In this document: positions 24,801 through 36,856 of the stretch, piece by piece
Layout: each line of letters starts with the position of its first letter
Position numbering within the stretch: the stretch's first letter is position 1
Assembly: GCA_025331565.1 (NCBI GenBank)
Contig: JAFREQ010000038.1
Coordinates: forward strand, 1,612,001 to 1,676,000
Length of the DNA: 64,000 nucleotides
Reading direction: 5' to 3'
DNA from: Holacanthus passer
Taxonomy: Eukaryota; Chordata; Actinopteri; Pomacanthidae
Position numbers and translations under genes: made by a program
Notes under the pieces: generated by a model
The model's input: only the letters and a program-made list of their open reading frames with translations
What the model was told of the DNA's origin: nothing
Databases searched by the model: none

Positions 24801-24846
24801 ATGGTCTCCGCAGTGGCCGCACACTTTCTTTTCTTCCTCATCAGTG
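24801..24846 (+). CDS. pxylp1: Candidate alternative first coding exon of pxylp1
   Basis: ATG in a strong context (CAAAATGG) opens MVSAVAAHFLFFLIS plus one base, then G|GTGAGTTAAT, a near-perfect donor. Its 46 bases are 15 codons + 1, the same phase as the accepted first coding exon (27 codons + 1). Splicing to 28764 would therefore read in frame into VNLIPTTP. The peptide is a short hydrophobic run that could act as a signal peptide instead of the longer signal anchor of the main start. An ATG just upstream (24745) opens another frame across it. No promoter is evident and no homologue is known to me, so this is a hypothesis. Confidence 0.3.
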
Positions 24847-25507
24847 GTGAGTTAATGCAGAAATTTTCATATAGAAAATGTTAACTCTTTTAATGGAGAC
24901 CTCACCATCTAGAAACAGAGAAGATCTTCACATGGATTTCACCATTTTTTCATTTAAAGGTGTTTTGCTGTAATGTTCTAGGTGTAGTTCCCAGTGCCAA
25001 ACACCAGTAAACCTCAACTGAATTTGTCTGGACCTTGGCTTTGTCAGACTTTTATTATGTCTTTGTTCTGATTTGAGACTAGGCTTTTTTGGCTGGTTGA
25101 AATGATTCCTCAGTGTTAATTATGATGTTTGCTCTCCTCATTCACTCAAGTGTTCTTTGATGTTTAAGAAAAGTCATGATTGAGCTCACTATTCAGCATT
25201 CATCTACTAGTCAGACAGGATAATTAAAACAGAAACCATTGCCCATTTTCACAGTTGTGTGTCAGCTGTTCAGATGAAGTGATACAGTAATGTCTCACTG
25301 TTGAAGAGAGAAAAAATACTGCTCATCATTCATTCAGCTGCTTTACAGTTTACACTGGACATTTTGTCTCATCTCACTTAGTCCTGTTCATCTTTTGTAA
25401 ATTCCCTTCATATTTTGAAGTTGAAGCAAAGTTTTGTATGAGCATTTGTGGTTGCTGTGGTTGGTGCTTCATGTTGGTTGATTCTAATGTCATGCAATAG
25501 CAGTTTT

Positions 25508-26015
25508 AGAGCTGCACCTAAAATTATTTCCAGCATCAATTCATCTGTTGATTTTGTTTTTTGAATGACTAGTTAATCACTTTGTCTGTGAAGTTTCAGA
25601 AAATAGCAAAAAAATAAAAGCAACAAAAAAAGCACACACACACACACACACAAGGTGACATCCTCAAGTGGCTTGTTTTGTCCAACTAAAAGTGCACAAT
25701 CTAATGAGTTTCAGTTCGCTAAAATGCAAGACAAAGCAGCAAATTCACCCATTGGAAAAAAGCTGCAGATCAGAAATGTAGTATTTATGCTTGAAAGATT
25801 CATCAACTGATTATTGATTACTGTTATGATTAATAGTTTATAAAATGCCAGAAAAAGTAAAAAATGGCCCTCATAGTTCAGATTGCTTGTTGTCAGGTTC
25901 AAAGCCCAACAATATTAAATGTACAATCATATAAAACAGAAAAGCAGCAAAACCTTGCTTTTGAAAAGCTGTAACCAGAAAATATTGGACGTTTTTGCTT
26001 GATTAAATGGCTCAT
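25508..26015 (+). repeat. Dispersed repeat D (AGAGCTGCAC...GATTATTGATTACTG), two blocks
   Basis: TTAGAGCTGCACCTAAAATT begins a pattern ending at about 25845 with TTCATCAACTGATTATTGAT, the layout of a very common fish repeat that starts GAGCTGCAACGATTAGTCGA. An (AC)n patch interrupts it at 25635-25653. A second partial block, with CAGAAAAGCAGCAAAACCTT and AGAAAATATTGGACGTTTTT, follows to about 26015. Further copies occur near 36230 and at 62480-62770. Confidence 0.55.
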
Positions 26016-26160
26016 ACTATTATTTTTTAAAAATATATCTGGATATTTGCAAAAATGTCTGCAACATTTAATGGCACAGCTGGAGAGAAGAGGAAGTGGA
26101 AAATTGTAGGTATGAATGCTAGAGAAAGACAGTGTGGAACACCTGGCACACTGCACACTA

Positions 26161-27011
26161 GGGCTGGGCGATAAAACAGTCTTGATACAGGAGGATCACG
26201 ATCAAAAAACAGCCAGTCAGTGTGCTGCCTCTCTGCCTCTGCTCTCTCTGTCGCTGCCTGTTTGCACAAGAATGGGACTGAGCTCCTCCACACACAGCGT
26301 ACGGCAGCATAACTTCATAGCAGAGCCCGCAGTGGAGAGAATGAAACAGACTTCAGGATATGCTTTACTAGAGTCAACGTCAGCAATGCTTATTTTCAAT
26401 AACTGCGACAAAAGACTGACAGTCTGGTCAATTTATCAAACACTTGTTGAACAAGCAGAACGCAAACTTGCAAAAGTGTGATGTCCTCGGTCACTCACAC
26501 AGCAATGCTCCTGCCTCTTAATCCATACCCTGTTTGTTTTATACAACCATACAGAACTTGTTATGCTATGGTGGCAAAAATAAACTTAACATTATCCTCA
26601 ACGCTGAGGAAAACACAAAAGGTAACACCAAGTCACTTATATGGAAGTGGTTTAGATATCTCAAAAACAACAAAGCAGACATTCAGACGATCTGCAAAAT
26701 ATGTCGTCTGCTGGTTAAATTGGTTAAGTTAAATCTTTACATTTAGATGCTATTCAGTATATTCTTTTATCACAAAATATATTCTAAACCAAGCCATGTT
26801 TGCGCAGTGAAATGTTTATCTCATTTTATTTTTTGTTTAAATAAACTGTATTTTTAGTTTAACTAACTCTGGTTTCCGCAGGCCTCAGTCATTATCAGGA
26901 TGCTTTTCAACCTGGCAGTGTTATCAAATTATATAGCACGATAAATACCAAAATTGGTCAATGTGGAAAAATGTTAACATGATCTTAATTTTTGCCATAT
27001 CATCTACCCCT
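26161..27011 (+). mobile_element. Non-autonomous hAT transposon with BED-finger relic and target-site duplication
   Basis: The left end AGGGCTGGGCGATAAAACAG and the right end (minus strand AGGGGTAGATGATATGGCAA) form degenerate terminal inverted repeats of a hAT element. Flanks ACTGCACACT (26151-26160) and ACTGCGCACT (27012-27021) match at 9 of 10 bases and contain the expected 8-base duplication. Inside, in the frame covering 26614-26715, the translation SLIWKWFRYL...TICKICRLLV has the layout of a BED zinc finger (aromatic core then C-x2-C), the N-terminal DNA-binding domain of hAT transposases. The catalytic part is missing. It sits in a pxylp1 intron in the sense direction. It is mutated and not expected to move. 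Confidence 0.65.
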
Positions 27012-27589
27012 ACTGCGCACTATGTATACACATGAACTCATGTAGATAGTTTAAGTCTGAGGGTTGTTGTAGCAATGAGAAACCATTAGCTCTGTGCTTT
27101 ATGGTTTGTCAGGTTTTATGGCAGGCAGGGCCTCTCTTCTTTCTCTGCAGCAGGATGTAATATTTGCATAGTTGACTTGCCAGCTTGGATTTCTGATTTG
27201 TGTGTGAGTGACATAAGCAGGATTTGGATATCTGTCTTGCCAAAGGGCTGCATGGGTTCAGCTTCTTTTTCTCCACAGTTGAAACGTTGTGAAAGGGCCT
27301 TCCAGTTCCCACAACATCTCTGTTCTTATTGGACCGTTTCTTCAAGGGGTCGCAGGTTACTGGTGTCCAGGCAACACATTGGTAGCAGTGAGGGGTTTAG
27401 AGCTACAGAGCTGTTGACATGGAGATGAACTACAGTTGAATTGGTTTTCTTAATTTTAGGCGCTCTGTCAGGTGGCTTTTTTACTTTTCTTGTCCCTGTT
27501 TATGAATGTGAGTGTTTGTACATCTTTCTTAAATCTAGCAAATTTTTAGGTCTTTTACATTGTCACTTGCCAAAATTAATGTCCCCTCT

Positions 27590-27960
27590 TTTTTTTAGCC
27601 ATGCTACTAGTATTGCTGTGGGTTTGGCAATGTTGGTCTGTCCGTCGGTTCACCACTTTAATCCAGACTGGAAAATCTCAACAAATATCAGATGAATTGT
27701 CATGGAATTCTATATATTTATTTATGATGCCCAGATGATGAATCCACTTGACTTTTCCTCTATTGTCATCTTAAAGTTGACATTTTTGTCTTTTAGTGAA
27801 ATAGCTTAACTGTTGTATGGATTGCCATGGAATTTGGGATATCCATGGTCTCTAGAGGATAAATCCAAATGACTTTGGTGATCCCCTGACTTTTCATCTA
27901 GGGCCATCATCAGATCAGAGTTTTACGTATCCAGTAAAATATATCAACATCTATAGATTC
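27590..27960 (-). repeat. Dispersed repeat A, inverted partial copy 2
   Basis: The minus strand contains AAAAGTCAGGGGATCACCAA, AGGATAAATCC-type tail elements and repeated TCCATGGCAATCC-type blocks, matching the tail of the repeat at 6090-6680 and 59870-60700. CATGCTACTAGTATTGCTGT marks its plus-strand start. Confidence 0.6.
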
Positions 27961-28489
27961 AAAATGGGGACAAAAGTATTATAGCTGTGTATTAACATAT
28001 CTGAAACATTTTGTATAAATCCAGTTAAATGTGTGCAAAGGTTCGATGAAATTAATTAAAATGTTTAAATATTTTAAAAACATACCTGAACAAATGGATT
28101 GAAACAGATCAAATCTGTGAAGAGATCATTTTGTGAACAAATGAAAAACATTTGTACAAATAATTTCCAATGTGGGAGTGCATAAAGACGGTTTGCACAA
28201 AGGTTTGCAGTTCCACAACAGGTTTGCAGATACACATCTAATGTGGGTGTTCACACAGAACTCATTTGTATCTGTGAATTCCAAGTTTACAGCTATGACT
28301 CAAACCTACAAGTACAATTACTTTGGTCCAACATTTGAACCTGGACTTCCCGTAACTAGCGAACGTTAGGACCATGTTTTTCATCTCCAGATAGAAAACT
28401 TGAGGTCATTAACCCAAGTAACTGTGAGACAGCGATAACAGTCTCAGAGAGCAGTAACGCTAATTTTTCAAAAGGTAGACTTCGACTGT

Positions 28490-28640
28490 ACCAACTTAAA
28501 CATCCATTGGATGGATTGACACAAATTTTTGTTCAGGCATTCATGGTTCCCAGATGTTGTTTCCTAAATCTTAAGACTTTGGTGTTCCACTGACCATTCA
28601 TCCAGCATCACCATGAGGGTGAGCCTGGTGGGAGAGGCTT
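28490..28640 (-). repeat. Dispersed repeat A, inverted partial copy 3
   Basis: Contains CATCCATTGGATGGATTGAC, GGCATTCATGGTTCCCAGAT and CACTGACCATTCATCCAGCA, the same tail blocks as the copy at 27590-27960. It is truncated and ends about 120 bases before a pxylp1 acceptor. Confidence 0.5.
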
Positions 28641-28763
28641 GCAGTGGGCCTTAGTCTTGTTTTCCTCTGTTTTATTTATTTTGTCACATGGCATCCACTT
28701 TTTTACAACCTTTTCACTTTGTTTATACATTTCCACACCAACTTTCCTTTTCTTTTTCAACAG

Positions 28764-28952
28764 TGAATCTGATCCCCACCACTCCGATAGTGGAGGAGCG
28801 ACCTTTCCAGGCTGCAGATGGAGGTGTCGGGGTGGCTCTGGGAAAGAGCAGAAAGAGAGTGTTCCCATTGCCTCACACCCAGGAGCCCAATCCCATATCT
28901 GAGGCTTACCACTACTGCAACACTCCCAACCGCACCGAACAGGCCTGGGAGG
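28764..28952 (+). CDS. pxylp1: pxylp1 coding exon 2 (lumenal stem)
   Basis: The acceptor TTTTTCAACAG ends at 28763 and the donor G|GTGAGATC follows 28952. The exon's 189 bases complete codon 28 and give residues 29-90 plus one base of glycine 91. It encodes the juxtamembrane stem (NLIPTTPIVEERPF, then a basic KSRKR) and the start of the lumenal domain (EAYHYCNTPNRTEQAWEG). The cysteine and the N-glycosylation sequon NRT are at residues about 79-84. The stem is the least conserved part of the family, but the LIP start and the YxxCNxP segment match PXYLP1. The next exon supplies the first catalytic motif. Confidence 0.88.
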
Positions 28953-29628
28953 GTGAGATCTGCACTGACAAAACTGTCTAACTAAAGACTAAAAGCCTGT
29001 GGATATGATGTGTGACGTCTATGATTAGTGTTTCTGAATGACTTAAATCTGAACTCATATTAGACAGCAATCGCTGATGAACTCGCTAAGTTAATTCTTT
29101 CCAATTAAGCAGCAGCAAGTGTCACAGCATCACTGTTTCACAGCATTAAAAACAAATTTAGATCAGCTACTAGAATCACCCAATTTGATGGACAGTGTAT
29201 AAATTCTTAATATAGTAATAATGTCAGATTTAGTGTGTCATGACTCGGGGGATGTGTTAATTGTGTGAAAGACATTTCCACTAGATTGCATCATCCATAA
29301 TGCTGCAGTGCTCTCTGTCTCTACAGTATGGCAGCAGGGAGCCTTGTTTTTTCTTTTCCCCTCTGAAAAGTCAGCCCTGCCTCAGGCGATCATACAGATA
29401 TCCGTCACGTTGTACCAGCCACTACTAATTGAATTTTACTCTGCTTATCTCTGAATGGCAGTTTTTTCTCTCCAAACAACAAAAATCCATTACAGCTACA
29501 TCTTAGACTAGAAGTTATTGAAAATCAATCATGAACCTTTTCTTTTTTCAGGTGGTATTATTGTCTCTGACATGATCATTGTGTCATCAAGCATCATGGT
29601 CTCTAGTATCTTAGTTTACTGTAAACCT

Positions 29629-29665
<37 letters not shown>

Positions 29666-30064
29666 CCCACAGTCAATTCTTTGCACTCACAGACAGTGAA
29701 GACATTTTTTTAAAGTTTCAACCTCAACCTTTGGGCAGTGGGTGTGTAGCAGCGCACAGGGTGTGAGGTCAGGACTCTATAAAAACATAGCGACCAGGTT
29801 TCTTTGCTTTCAGAGCCTACTCTCATTGCTTATAACAGCCAACAGGATGCACAGAGGTGTAGGGAGGTGTGGCCGTGTTTCTTTGTGCTTTAGAACATAA
29901 CCGCTGTGAAACAATCTGAGAGGTTTATTTCTGATTCACTGCTTTGTTCTAGAAACCATTTTTATAAGCATTGGTAAAACTATCACTAATACCAAAATAG
30001 CAGTTCTTTACACTGCTTGTTACATTGGAAAAATGTGGGTGCTAATGGGAGTCTCCTCTTATAG
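28953..30064 (+). other. pxylp1: pxylp1 intron between coding exons 2 and 3
   Basis: A 1.1-kb phase-1 intron. It contains an (AC)n microsatellite at 29632-29664 and nothing else recognised. Confidence 0.85.
29632..29664. repeat. (AC)n microsatellite
   Basis: Uninterrupted AC dinucleotides, about 16 units, inside a pxylp1 intron. Confidence 0.95.
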
Positions 30065-30191
30065 GTCACAGTCCTGCTGACTACAAGCTGCTGTCTGTCC
30101 AGGTGATTATTCGCCATGGTGACCGGTACCCGCTCTACTCCATCCCCAAGACCAAACGGCCCGCCATTGACTGCACCTTGTCCATCAGCAG
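30065..30191 (+). CDS. pxylp1: pxylp1 coding exon 3 (first catalytic motif RHGDRYP)
   Basis: The exon's 127 bases encode residues 91-132 plus two bases of arginine 133, joined in frame on both sides (acceptor TTATAG, donor AG|GTACAC). Residues 107-113 are RHGDRYP, the histidine acid phosphatase signature; His108 is the predicted nucleophile that carries the phosphate during catalysis, with Arg107 and Arg111 in the phosphate pocket. The neighbours YKLLSVQVII before and LYSIPKTKRPAIDCTL after match PXYLP1 closely. Nothing in the motif is damaged, so the product should be enzymatically active. Confidence 0.95.
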
Positions 30192-30909
30192 GTACACACA
30201 TATTCACCCACTTTCCATCCTCACCCACTCAATGGGTTTATGAAAGAAATAAAAACTCTTTGTGTTATCTGGAATCCAGCAACGTTAAAATGGTGCAGGA
30301 GCCGAGAGAGCTCAACACACTGCAACTTACAGAACAATAAAGAAAAATCCTATTCACTTACACAACACATACTATGTTGCAACAAAAAAAAACTGTTGCA
30401 AATAAGTGGCATAAAGAAACTTATTGTAAGCAGAAAAACAAAAAAAATAATTTATAAAAAGTTCATGAATATATCATGAATATCTTTAAGTGTAATGCCA
30501 TCCAAAACAAACACCATGCTCATAGTGTTCAATTTTGGTGTAATACCATTTTCAGAAAATAGTTTATACAACTGTTTGGTCTTTTTTTTTTTACCAGAAT
30601 TTCCTTTCATTTATAAGTTAAAGGGTAATTTTGTCACATTTTTTGCGGATGTCCAATCAGTGTTGACAGTAAATGTAGTCAGTGGAAGCAATTAATTCCT
30701 CAGTGCGTGCTATATTGACCGAGAAAGCTGAGTTCTCTTGCTCACAGAGCTGGGCTGGCAGTGCCTCCATATATCAGGATGCATTACTTCAAAGGATGTC
30801 AAACTTCTGATGCCCCTGCCAGCTGAGCAAGCTAACTGCTGGGTGCTAATCAAAGTCACACAACATGCAAGCAAATGAATTTCTGCAGTTTGACCATTTT
30901 TTGTTCAGC

Positions 30910-31160
30910 TAAAGTGGGATCCAAAAGTCTGAGACCACATTGCAAATCTCTAATATTTACACATAAACATGGAAATAATCAGAAGGTTTGAAGATTTAGA
31001 AACATTTAAAAACACAAGGTGTTACATACAAAAAACAACATAAAATGAAGAAAACTTAAAAATTCTGCACCTTTTCTATAATTTTAATTGAAATAATGCA
31101 GTAAGAATATTCAAGTCTGGGGGTGTTATGTCTAATCTGAAGTTTGACACATGCACCAAA
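30910..31160 (+). mobile_element. Tc1/mariner-like non-autonomous fragment
   Basis: AAAGTGGGATCCAAAAGTCT followed by GAGACCACATTGCAAATCTC is a familiar terminal sequence of fish mariner-type elements (AGTGGGGTCCAAAAGTCTGA). It is followed by AT-rich filler. The opposite inverted repeat is not evident, so limits are approximate. Confidence 0.45.
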
Positions 31161-34100
31161 TTCACTACCACCTCACTAAGGAGAAGTACCACTCCCATTT
31201 TTCAGAGACATGCCGTACCCTCTGGTCTGTATCTTTGTCGAGAAGGATTCAGACTGACGAGAAAATGAAAGACAGTGAAACAGACAATATACGGTAAATG
31301 CACATACAACAACAGACAAATAAGCAAAACAGTAGAAACACAGCAATTGCTTCTATCCTCATCAAGCAAGGTTACCTGGATTGATGTATATGACAAGGAA
31401 TGGAATGGTGGAGGTTAAAACACATTTGTGTTATTGTTACATTTATTTGCATTATATTGCAATGTGTTTATTGTGCTTCAATTAAGTAATACAAAGCCAA
31501 TACTAATGAAGAGCGTTCTTTTACTTGTCATTGGTTTCTAGAGTCTGAAGATAAAGGCGTCATGCTCACAGTTTCAGTTAATCCAGGTCAAAGTAAAGGG
31601 CACAAAATGCCACTGGGATTTAAGCCGGCTTCTTGAACAGAGCCCAAGCTACCTCTGCCTAATGCCTAACAAGAAGACCTGCTGGAGAGTGAGAGAGACC
31701 AATTACTGCAACAGCTTCTGATATCCCCCGACAAAAACTGCTGGCTTGATAGCAGCTGTCAGAAAATGAGCGCAGAGTGTTAAATAGGAGGTAGTTCTAA
31801 AATCCTTTTTCTGTGGTATTTGTGAGGCTTACAAACTGTAACTAAATTGATTTGTTTTACACTTGAAATATCAGAATCTGTATGTAGGCATTTAACTCAA
31901 GAATACTTTTCTTTTCCCTTTGTTTCCCAGTGTTAATGCATGTGTCAGCGATAGCGGGTGGATTTGGTTTCCTACATCTGTTCTGCTGTGCTTTGGTGCA
32001 GATGGCTACACACACAGATGGAACAAACACATTTACATGTGTGTGTATGGTCTGTTGAGGCAGAGTTGTTGAAAGTTTTATTTCGCTTGATTTGAGCAAC
32101 ATCCTCACTGAGCAGCTCTGATAAGGCAGAACCATTGCCACTGTAGAAACTCCCTACAGAAATGTGGGTGGAAAATACACACACACACACGCTCTGAAGT
32201 TAATATTGTTATCTTTAATTCATTATTCTCCATTCTCTCATTTGCATCTTTTTGTCTCTGTCTTTCTGTTAATTTTAGCATAATGTTAGCACTCTGGCTC
32301 TGCTCACATTGGCTCTGCTGCTCTTTCAGCAGGGTTAGATGAGACTTCCTGTTAGGAAGTTTTGAAAAGCCATCATGCCTCTGTACTTCAGCTTCAGAAG
32401 AAGTCTAAAAGCACCACTTTCACACCCAGTTTCTGTGTGTATATATTAACTTCAATTTATGCAATCTCTACATGCGGGTACACACATGCTATGATAACAA
32501 ACTGCTATTCATCTATCCAGAACATCAGACGGTTTTGATATGTGCATACACATCATGTTAGCTGTGTACCCGAGTTCAGACTTTGCCAGTGATTTTTGCC
32601 AATGAAAGCACCAAGCTTTCACTGCAGCCATGTCGGCTTTGCACATCTGGATAGAGCGGGCAAGCAGTAATCCTCAGAGCTGGCACAGTCTACTCACAGT
32701 TGCATGTCAGATTGGTAGGATGCAGTTGAGATGCTATGTATATCTAATCATTACATATTTTCAATACCCTTGATCTTTGAACTTGAGCTGAAAGTAGGTC
32801 ATCCAGCACACAAGCCTCTTACGATGGAGGTTGGGTTCCATTCACTAATTGACAGAAATTGAATTGACTCTTTCCTCCATCTACTAAAAATAGCACTGAT
32901 ATACCTATGCACAAGCACCTGCTCTCTTTGTTCAGGGAGCTGCTCTGTGGCCAACAGTTGTATCCTCTGGCTGAATATATTAAAGTGTGTGTGTGCGTGT
33001 GTCTGTGTGTGCGAGTGTAGTGAAAAACTCAATCTTAAAATTATTAAGTAAAATAAATTTTAGTTCTAGAACATATGAACCTGTTGTTGTGGTGTCTGTC
33101 ATACACTTGTATCATATTTTCACTCATATACATCTATTTTTTAAGGTAGGATTGGTTTGCTGTGATGAAACAGTCTGTATCTAAGGCCAAATCTGTATCT
33201 AAGGCCAAATCTAACATACAGGGACACTGACATATATAATGTCAGTACAAGAGTGCAATGCCTAATCCTCACAGCAGTACTCTGGGGAATTGATATCTGT
33301 TTCCATCCATTACTGTTTTGCAAATATTAGGACTTGGTTCATTGAGATAAGGTTGGTGTCGCTAATTCTCCAAGAAGAGGGCACAACAAGATGACATAGC
33401 TTAAAAAAAAAAAAAAAAGCACCAGTCAAACCTCAAAGTAGAAAACCATGTACATATATTACAGCCTTATCATTGATCCACTTTATAGGCAAATTGAAGG
33501 AAGCAAGCCCGTGAAAGCTCAGAAAGGTTGATGTAACTCAGCTACCACGCTGAGGCTAAATGAGTATAGCTGCAAAGTGTGTTTAGAAGGGGTGTAAAGG
33601 TATTCGTCCCAAACCGGTCAGTACACAACATTCACTGTGTGACTTCCTTGGTTTGGTATGCCCTGTGAACCAAACAGTTGCGATAAAAATAGTCTATGAA
33701 CACATACTCGGAAACCGGGAACATGAATTCTAGAGCATGCATTTACCTGGAACATTTTGTGGCAGTGCACCTGTTGTGTATCAGTTGTAACATGCTAGTC
33801 ACTGTTAGTCAAGCATTACGGTCTCCTGGTTAGTTGAAAATGGACAACGATTAGTTTCCAACTGTGTGCCGTCATTGTTCAGTTGAAGTTGGGTTTGTCT
33901 GTGCAAACGCTTCAAGCACATTATTTTCAAAGGCGTCACCCGAGTGTGTCAATTAGAGGGAGGAGACAAGAACTGACTGGCTGGCAAGTCCTTCTCCCCA
34001 TAGTGCTCAGACATCCTCTCCCTGCAGATTCAGACGAAAGAAATAATTACTGCTATAGGAGTGTTTATCTGTGTGGATAAATGACCATGCTCAGTCTGAA

Positions 34101-34613
34101 GAAGACAGTTGTGAAGCATATTTTAGCTCTGCTACAATGTCCCTTCATGTGTGCATGTTAGTCAGTCAGCTGGGCTGTTTGGTACAAACGAGCACGAGTT
34201 GCTCAGGAAGTTATCATTAATCTTATGATGGAACAGTACTGCCGTTTGTGATTTGTTTTTTGTTTTTTCTTGTTGGTAGTATGACAGTATTTGAGTGCCT
34301 TAGCTGTTAAAGTATGGCCAATGAGCCACTGTTGAGCCACTGTACATTTTTTTTGTTTTCCCTGCTGTACTGAACCATGACCCTAGAACTGAGGTACATT
34401 CTGAACTGTGCATTTAGTGCACTCTTACACCCCTATGGTTTAGATTGTTTGTGGTTTGAATATGCTTGTTTTTTAGGGAGATAGACTATTAAAAGGCTGT
34501 TTCATGTTTCTTTTTCCCTGTAAGAATTTTAGGTAGTTCTGTTTGTATTGAGACCAGGGTGTAATTACAGGGACCAGCATATGCCCAGGACTGAATCCTC
34601 CTTACAAAGAGTC

Positions 34614-34615
<2 letters not shown>

Positions 34616-34689
<74 letters not shown>
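34616..34689. repeat. (GT)37 microsatellite
   Basis: 74 bases of uninterrupted GT followed by TCTCTGTCTC-type degenerate repeats. It is the longest perfect dinucleotide array in the window, within a pxylp1 intron. Confidence 0.98.
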
Positions 34690-34690
<1 letters not shown>

Positions 34691-36856
34691 TCTCTGTCTC
34701 TGTCTCTGTCTTGGTATCTGTGTGTGTCTGTGTGTGCGCTGGCACCAGCCTGGCCGACCCACTGTCTCCATCTGCGGTTAACTGAGCTCTCTTCAACAGT
34801 GAACATCTCTCTCTTTCCTTTTTATCCAATGACTCCAGTCATTGTCTAGATTTTTGTCTTTCTGCATCAATCATCCTGTTTACTTTCATTTCTTGCTAGC
34901 ATTCCCCCCAGTTCAGACCACACCACATCTTTTCATTTTCTGTTTATTCCTCCCCCCTTCATTTATACTACCTCTTCTTCCTCATCTCTCCATCCCTTCC
35001 TCCCTCCCCGCTAATCTCTTTCTCTGTCCTATCCAGTGATAATAATCCCCGCTTAATGTAATTGGACTCTGTAATCTTTGGTTAGCAACAATCAACCTAA
35101 TAGACAGTCTGGCTGGCTCTTTGTCCGCACCAGTGTCCCAATCCAGTCTCCCAGTGTAGCCAATTAAATCTAGATTGTCTCAAACTCCCCTCAGCAAACT
35201 GATCTGCTGATGACAGAGCAGAAAGGAGCACTGGTGGGCACAATATCGCTCTAATTTCACCACTCCCATGTGTTCATGTGCCTCGTGGTGCATACATTAC
35301 TGTGTAAGTGAATATTTAAGTGTGATGATGCAGAGAGAGGCGGGTGGATGGATGCTGCTCATGCAACGTGACAACAAAAGGAAACAATTCCCTTAAAAAT
35401 AGAAAATGTAGGCTAGTGCTTTCATCTGAAATCAGAGTGGTGCTTTGAAGCTTTTATTTTGACAGTAGAAAAATTGTCCCTTTGTAGGCTTGTCCTTTAT
35501 AGTTGTTGGCTGTAGATGCCAGATTAAGTTTACTGCTCTAGGTCAGTCGGCACAATCACAAGCCTGATTTAAGAGTAATGGCAGAAGGTCGGGTTTTTTT
35601 TATGCCGCATTCCTGAACCAGTCCATGATCACTATGGAAACTGTGTGTGTTTGTGTGTGTCTGTGTGTGTGTGTCTGTGTGTGTGTTCCTTTTAATCTGT
35701 GCGAGCTGAGCAGCAGCTCCCACAGATTTGTTATATTAAACTGTAATCTTCAATCATCTCTAATCTATTAGATCACAGACTGCTCCTCTTGCTGCCCTCA
35801 TCCCTGTGTCTGTTGGTGTGTGTGTGTGTGTAGTAGTGTTTTTTTGCTCGCATATCTGTATATTTGCGAGTGTGTCCCAAGGCAACAAATTCTTTCATCT
35901 TTTTATATCTCCATTTCCCATATTCCCTCCCACACATATTGAACAGTGCTATAATCCAGCTGCTGTTGTGTCAGAGAGACACCTGGTGGTAGATGTAGGA
36001 ATTGCCTTGCACATGCTGTTAGACCTAAACATACTCAGTTTGCGGTGACATTAAATTGAGAAAAACAGAAAATCTTCACATTTGAGATGCTTTAGCCAGA
36101 GTTTGTTTTGCCTTTTTGCTCGTGGATTATCGAAATTCTTTTCACCAGCGTTGCTTGTTTTGAGGAACAAAGGCATGACCATGACAATTGTAATTTTATG
36201 TGAAGTACCATTGTTTAATGACTGCATTTGTTAGAGCGCTGCAACTAACAATTGTTTTCAAGGTCCAAGGTGAATTCTTTTGTTGTTTTTGAAAATGAAA
36301 CAACCATGATCACTGTTTTATAACATTCAAACTTTATAAAATGTATTTGTGCCTCATTTTATCCAGCATGTTCCTCAAAATATTGGTGGCCATGAGGTTA
36401 GACACAGGCTTTAAATCCACTGAGACAAATGAAATGGTTGCTGTAACTGCTTCTCAGAAGCCAACAGTTATAGCTGTGGTTTTAACAGGAAGCTCCATAC
36501 TGACAGTTGGTGAGACTGTAACGATATCATCAGTATTAGAAAATAGTTAAAATGTGAATGTTTCCTGTGTGGTGCATCATTTAACATAAAGGTATGGGTT
36601 GAAGTTAATTATTCTGCTTATGTCATGGCTGCCAGTCAAAGAAAATTGTTGTTTAAGTAAAAACTTTGTGTTGGCAATGTCTTGTCTTTGTCAGCCTTGT
36701 AATAAATTATATTTTACCAACAAAATGCCATAACAGCACAACTGAACTTCCTTCACTATCACTATAATTTTCGAATGCTGATAAGGCTGTGCAGTTATCT
36801 GAAGAAAATGCACACTCTACAACACTTTACCTTCTGTTATCATTGACCACCCTCAG

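Larger units (their letters stand above)
19417..28763 (+). other. pxylp1: pxylp1 intron between coding exons 1 and 2
   Basis: A 9.3-kb phase-1 intron. Recognised contents are listed separately: a candidate alternative first exon (24801-24846), a LINE-like tail (23805-23870), family D repeats, a hAT insertion with a BED relic (26161-27011) and inverted copies of repeat A. A small (GA)n patch lies at about 21494-21522. A GC-rich non-repetitive patch lies around 21095-21240. All other open frames are short and unremarkable. Confidence 0.85.
30192..36856 (+). other. pxylp1: pxylp1 intron between coding exons 3 and 4
   Basis: A 6.7-kb phase-2 intron. Contents listed separately are a mariner-like fragment at 30910-31160 and a (GT)37 array at 34616-34689. 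Also present are an 18-base tandem duplication at about 33174-33209, an A-run at 33403-33418 and an interrupted GT patch at 35641-35685. The start of a family D repeat (AGAGCGCTGCAACTAACAAT) is at about 36233. Open frames created by the dinucleotide runs are not genes. Confidence 0.85.

Noticed and set aside
26116..26481. 121-codon frame considered as a gene
   Set aside because: It starts outside and runs into the hAT element across its terminal repeat; no domain.
34489..34849. Several overlapping frames of 68-105 codons on both strands
   Set aside because: They are translations of the (GT)37 array (Thr-His or Cys-Val runs).
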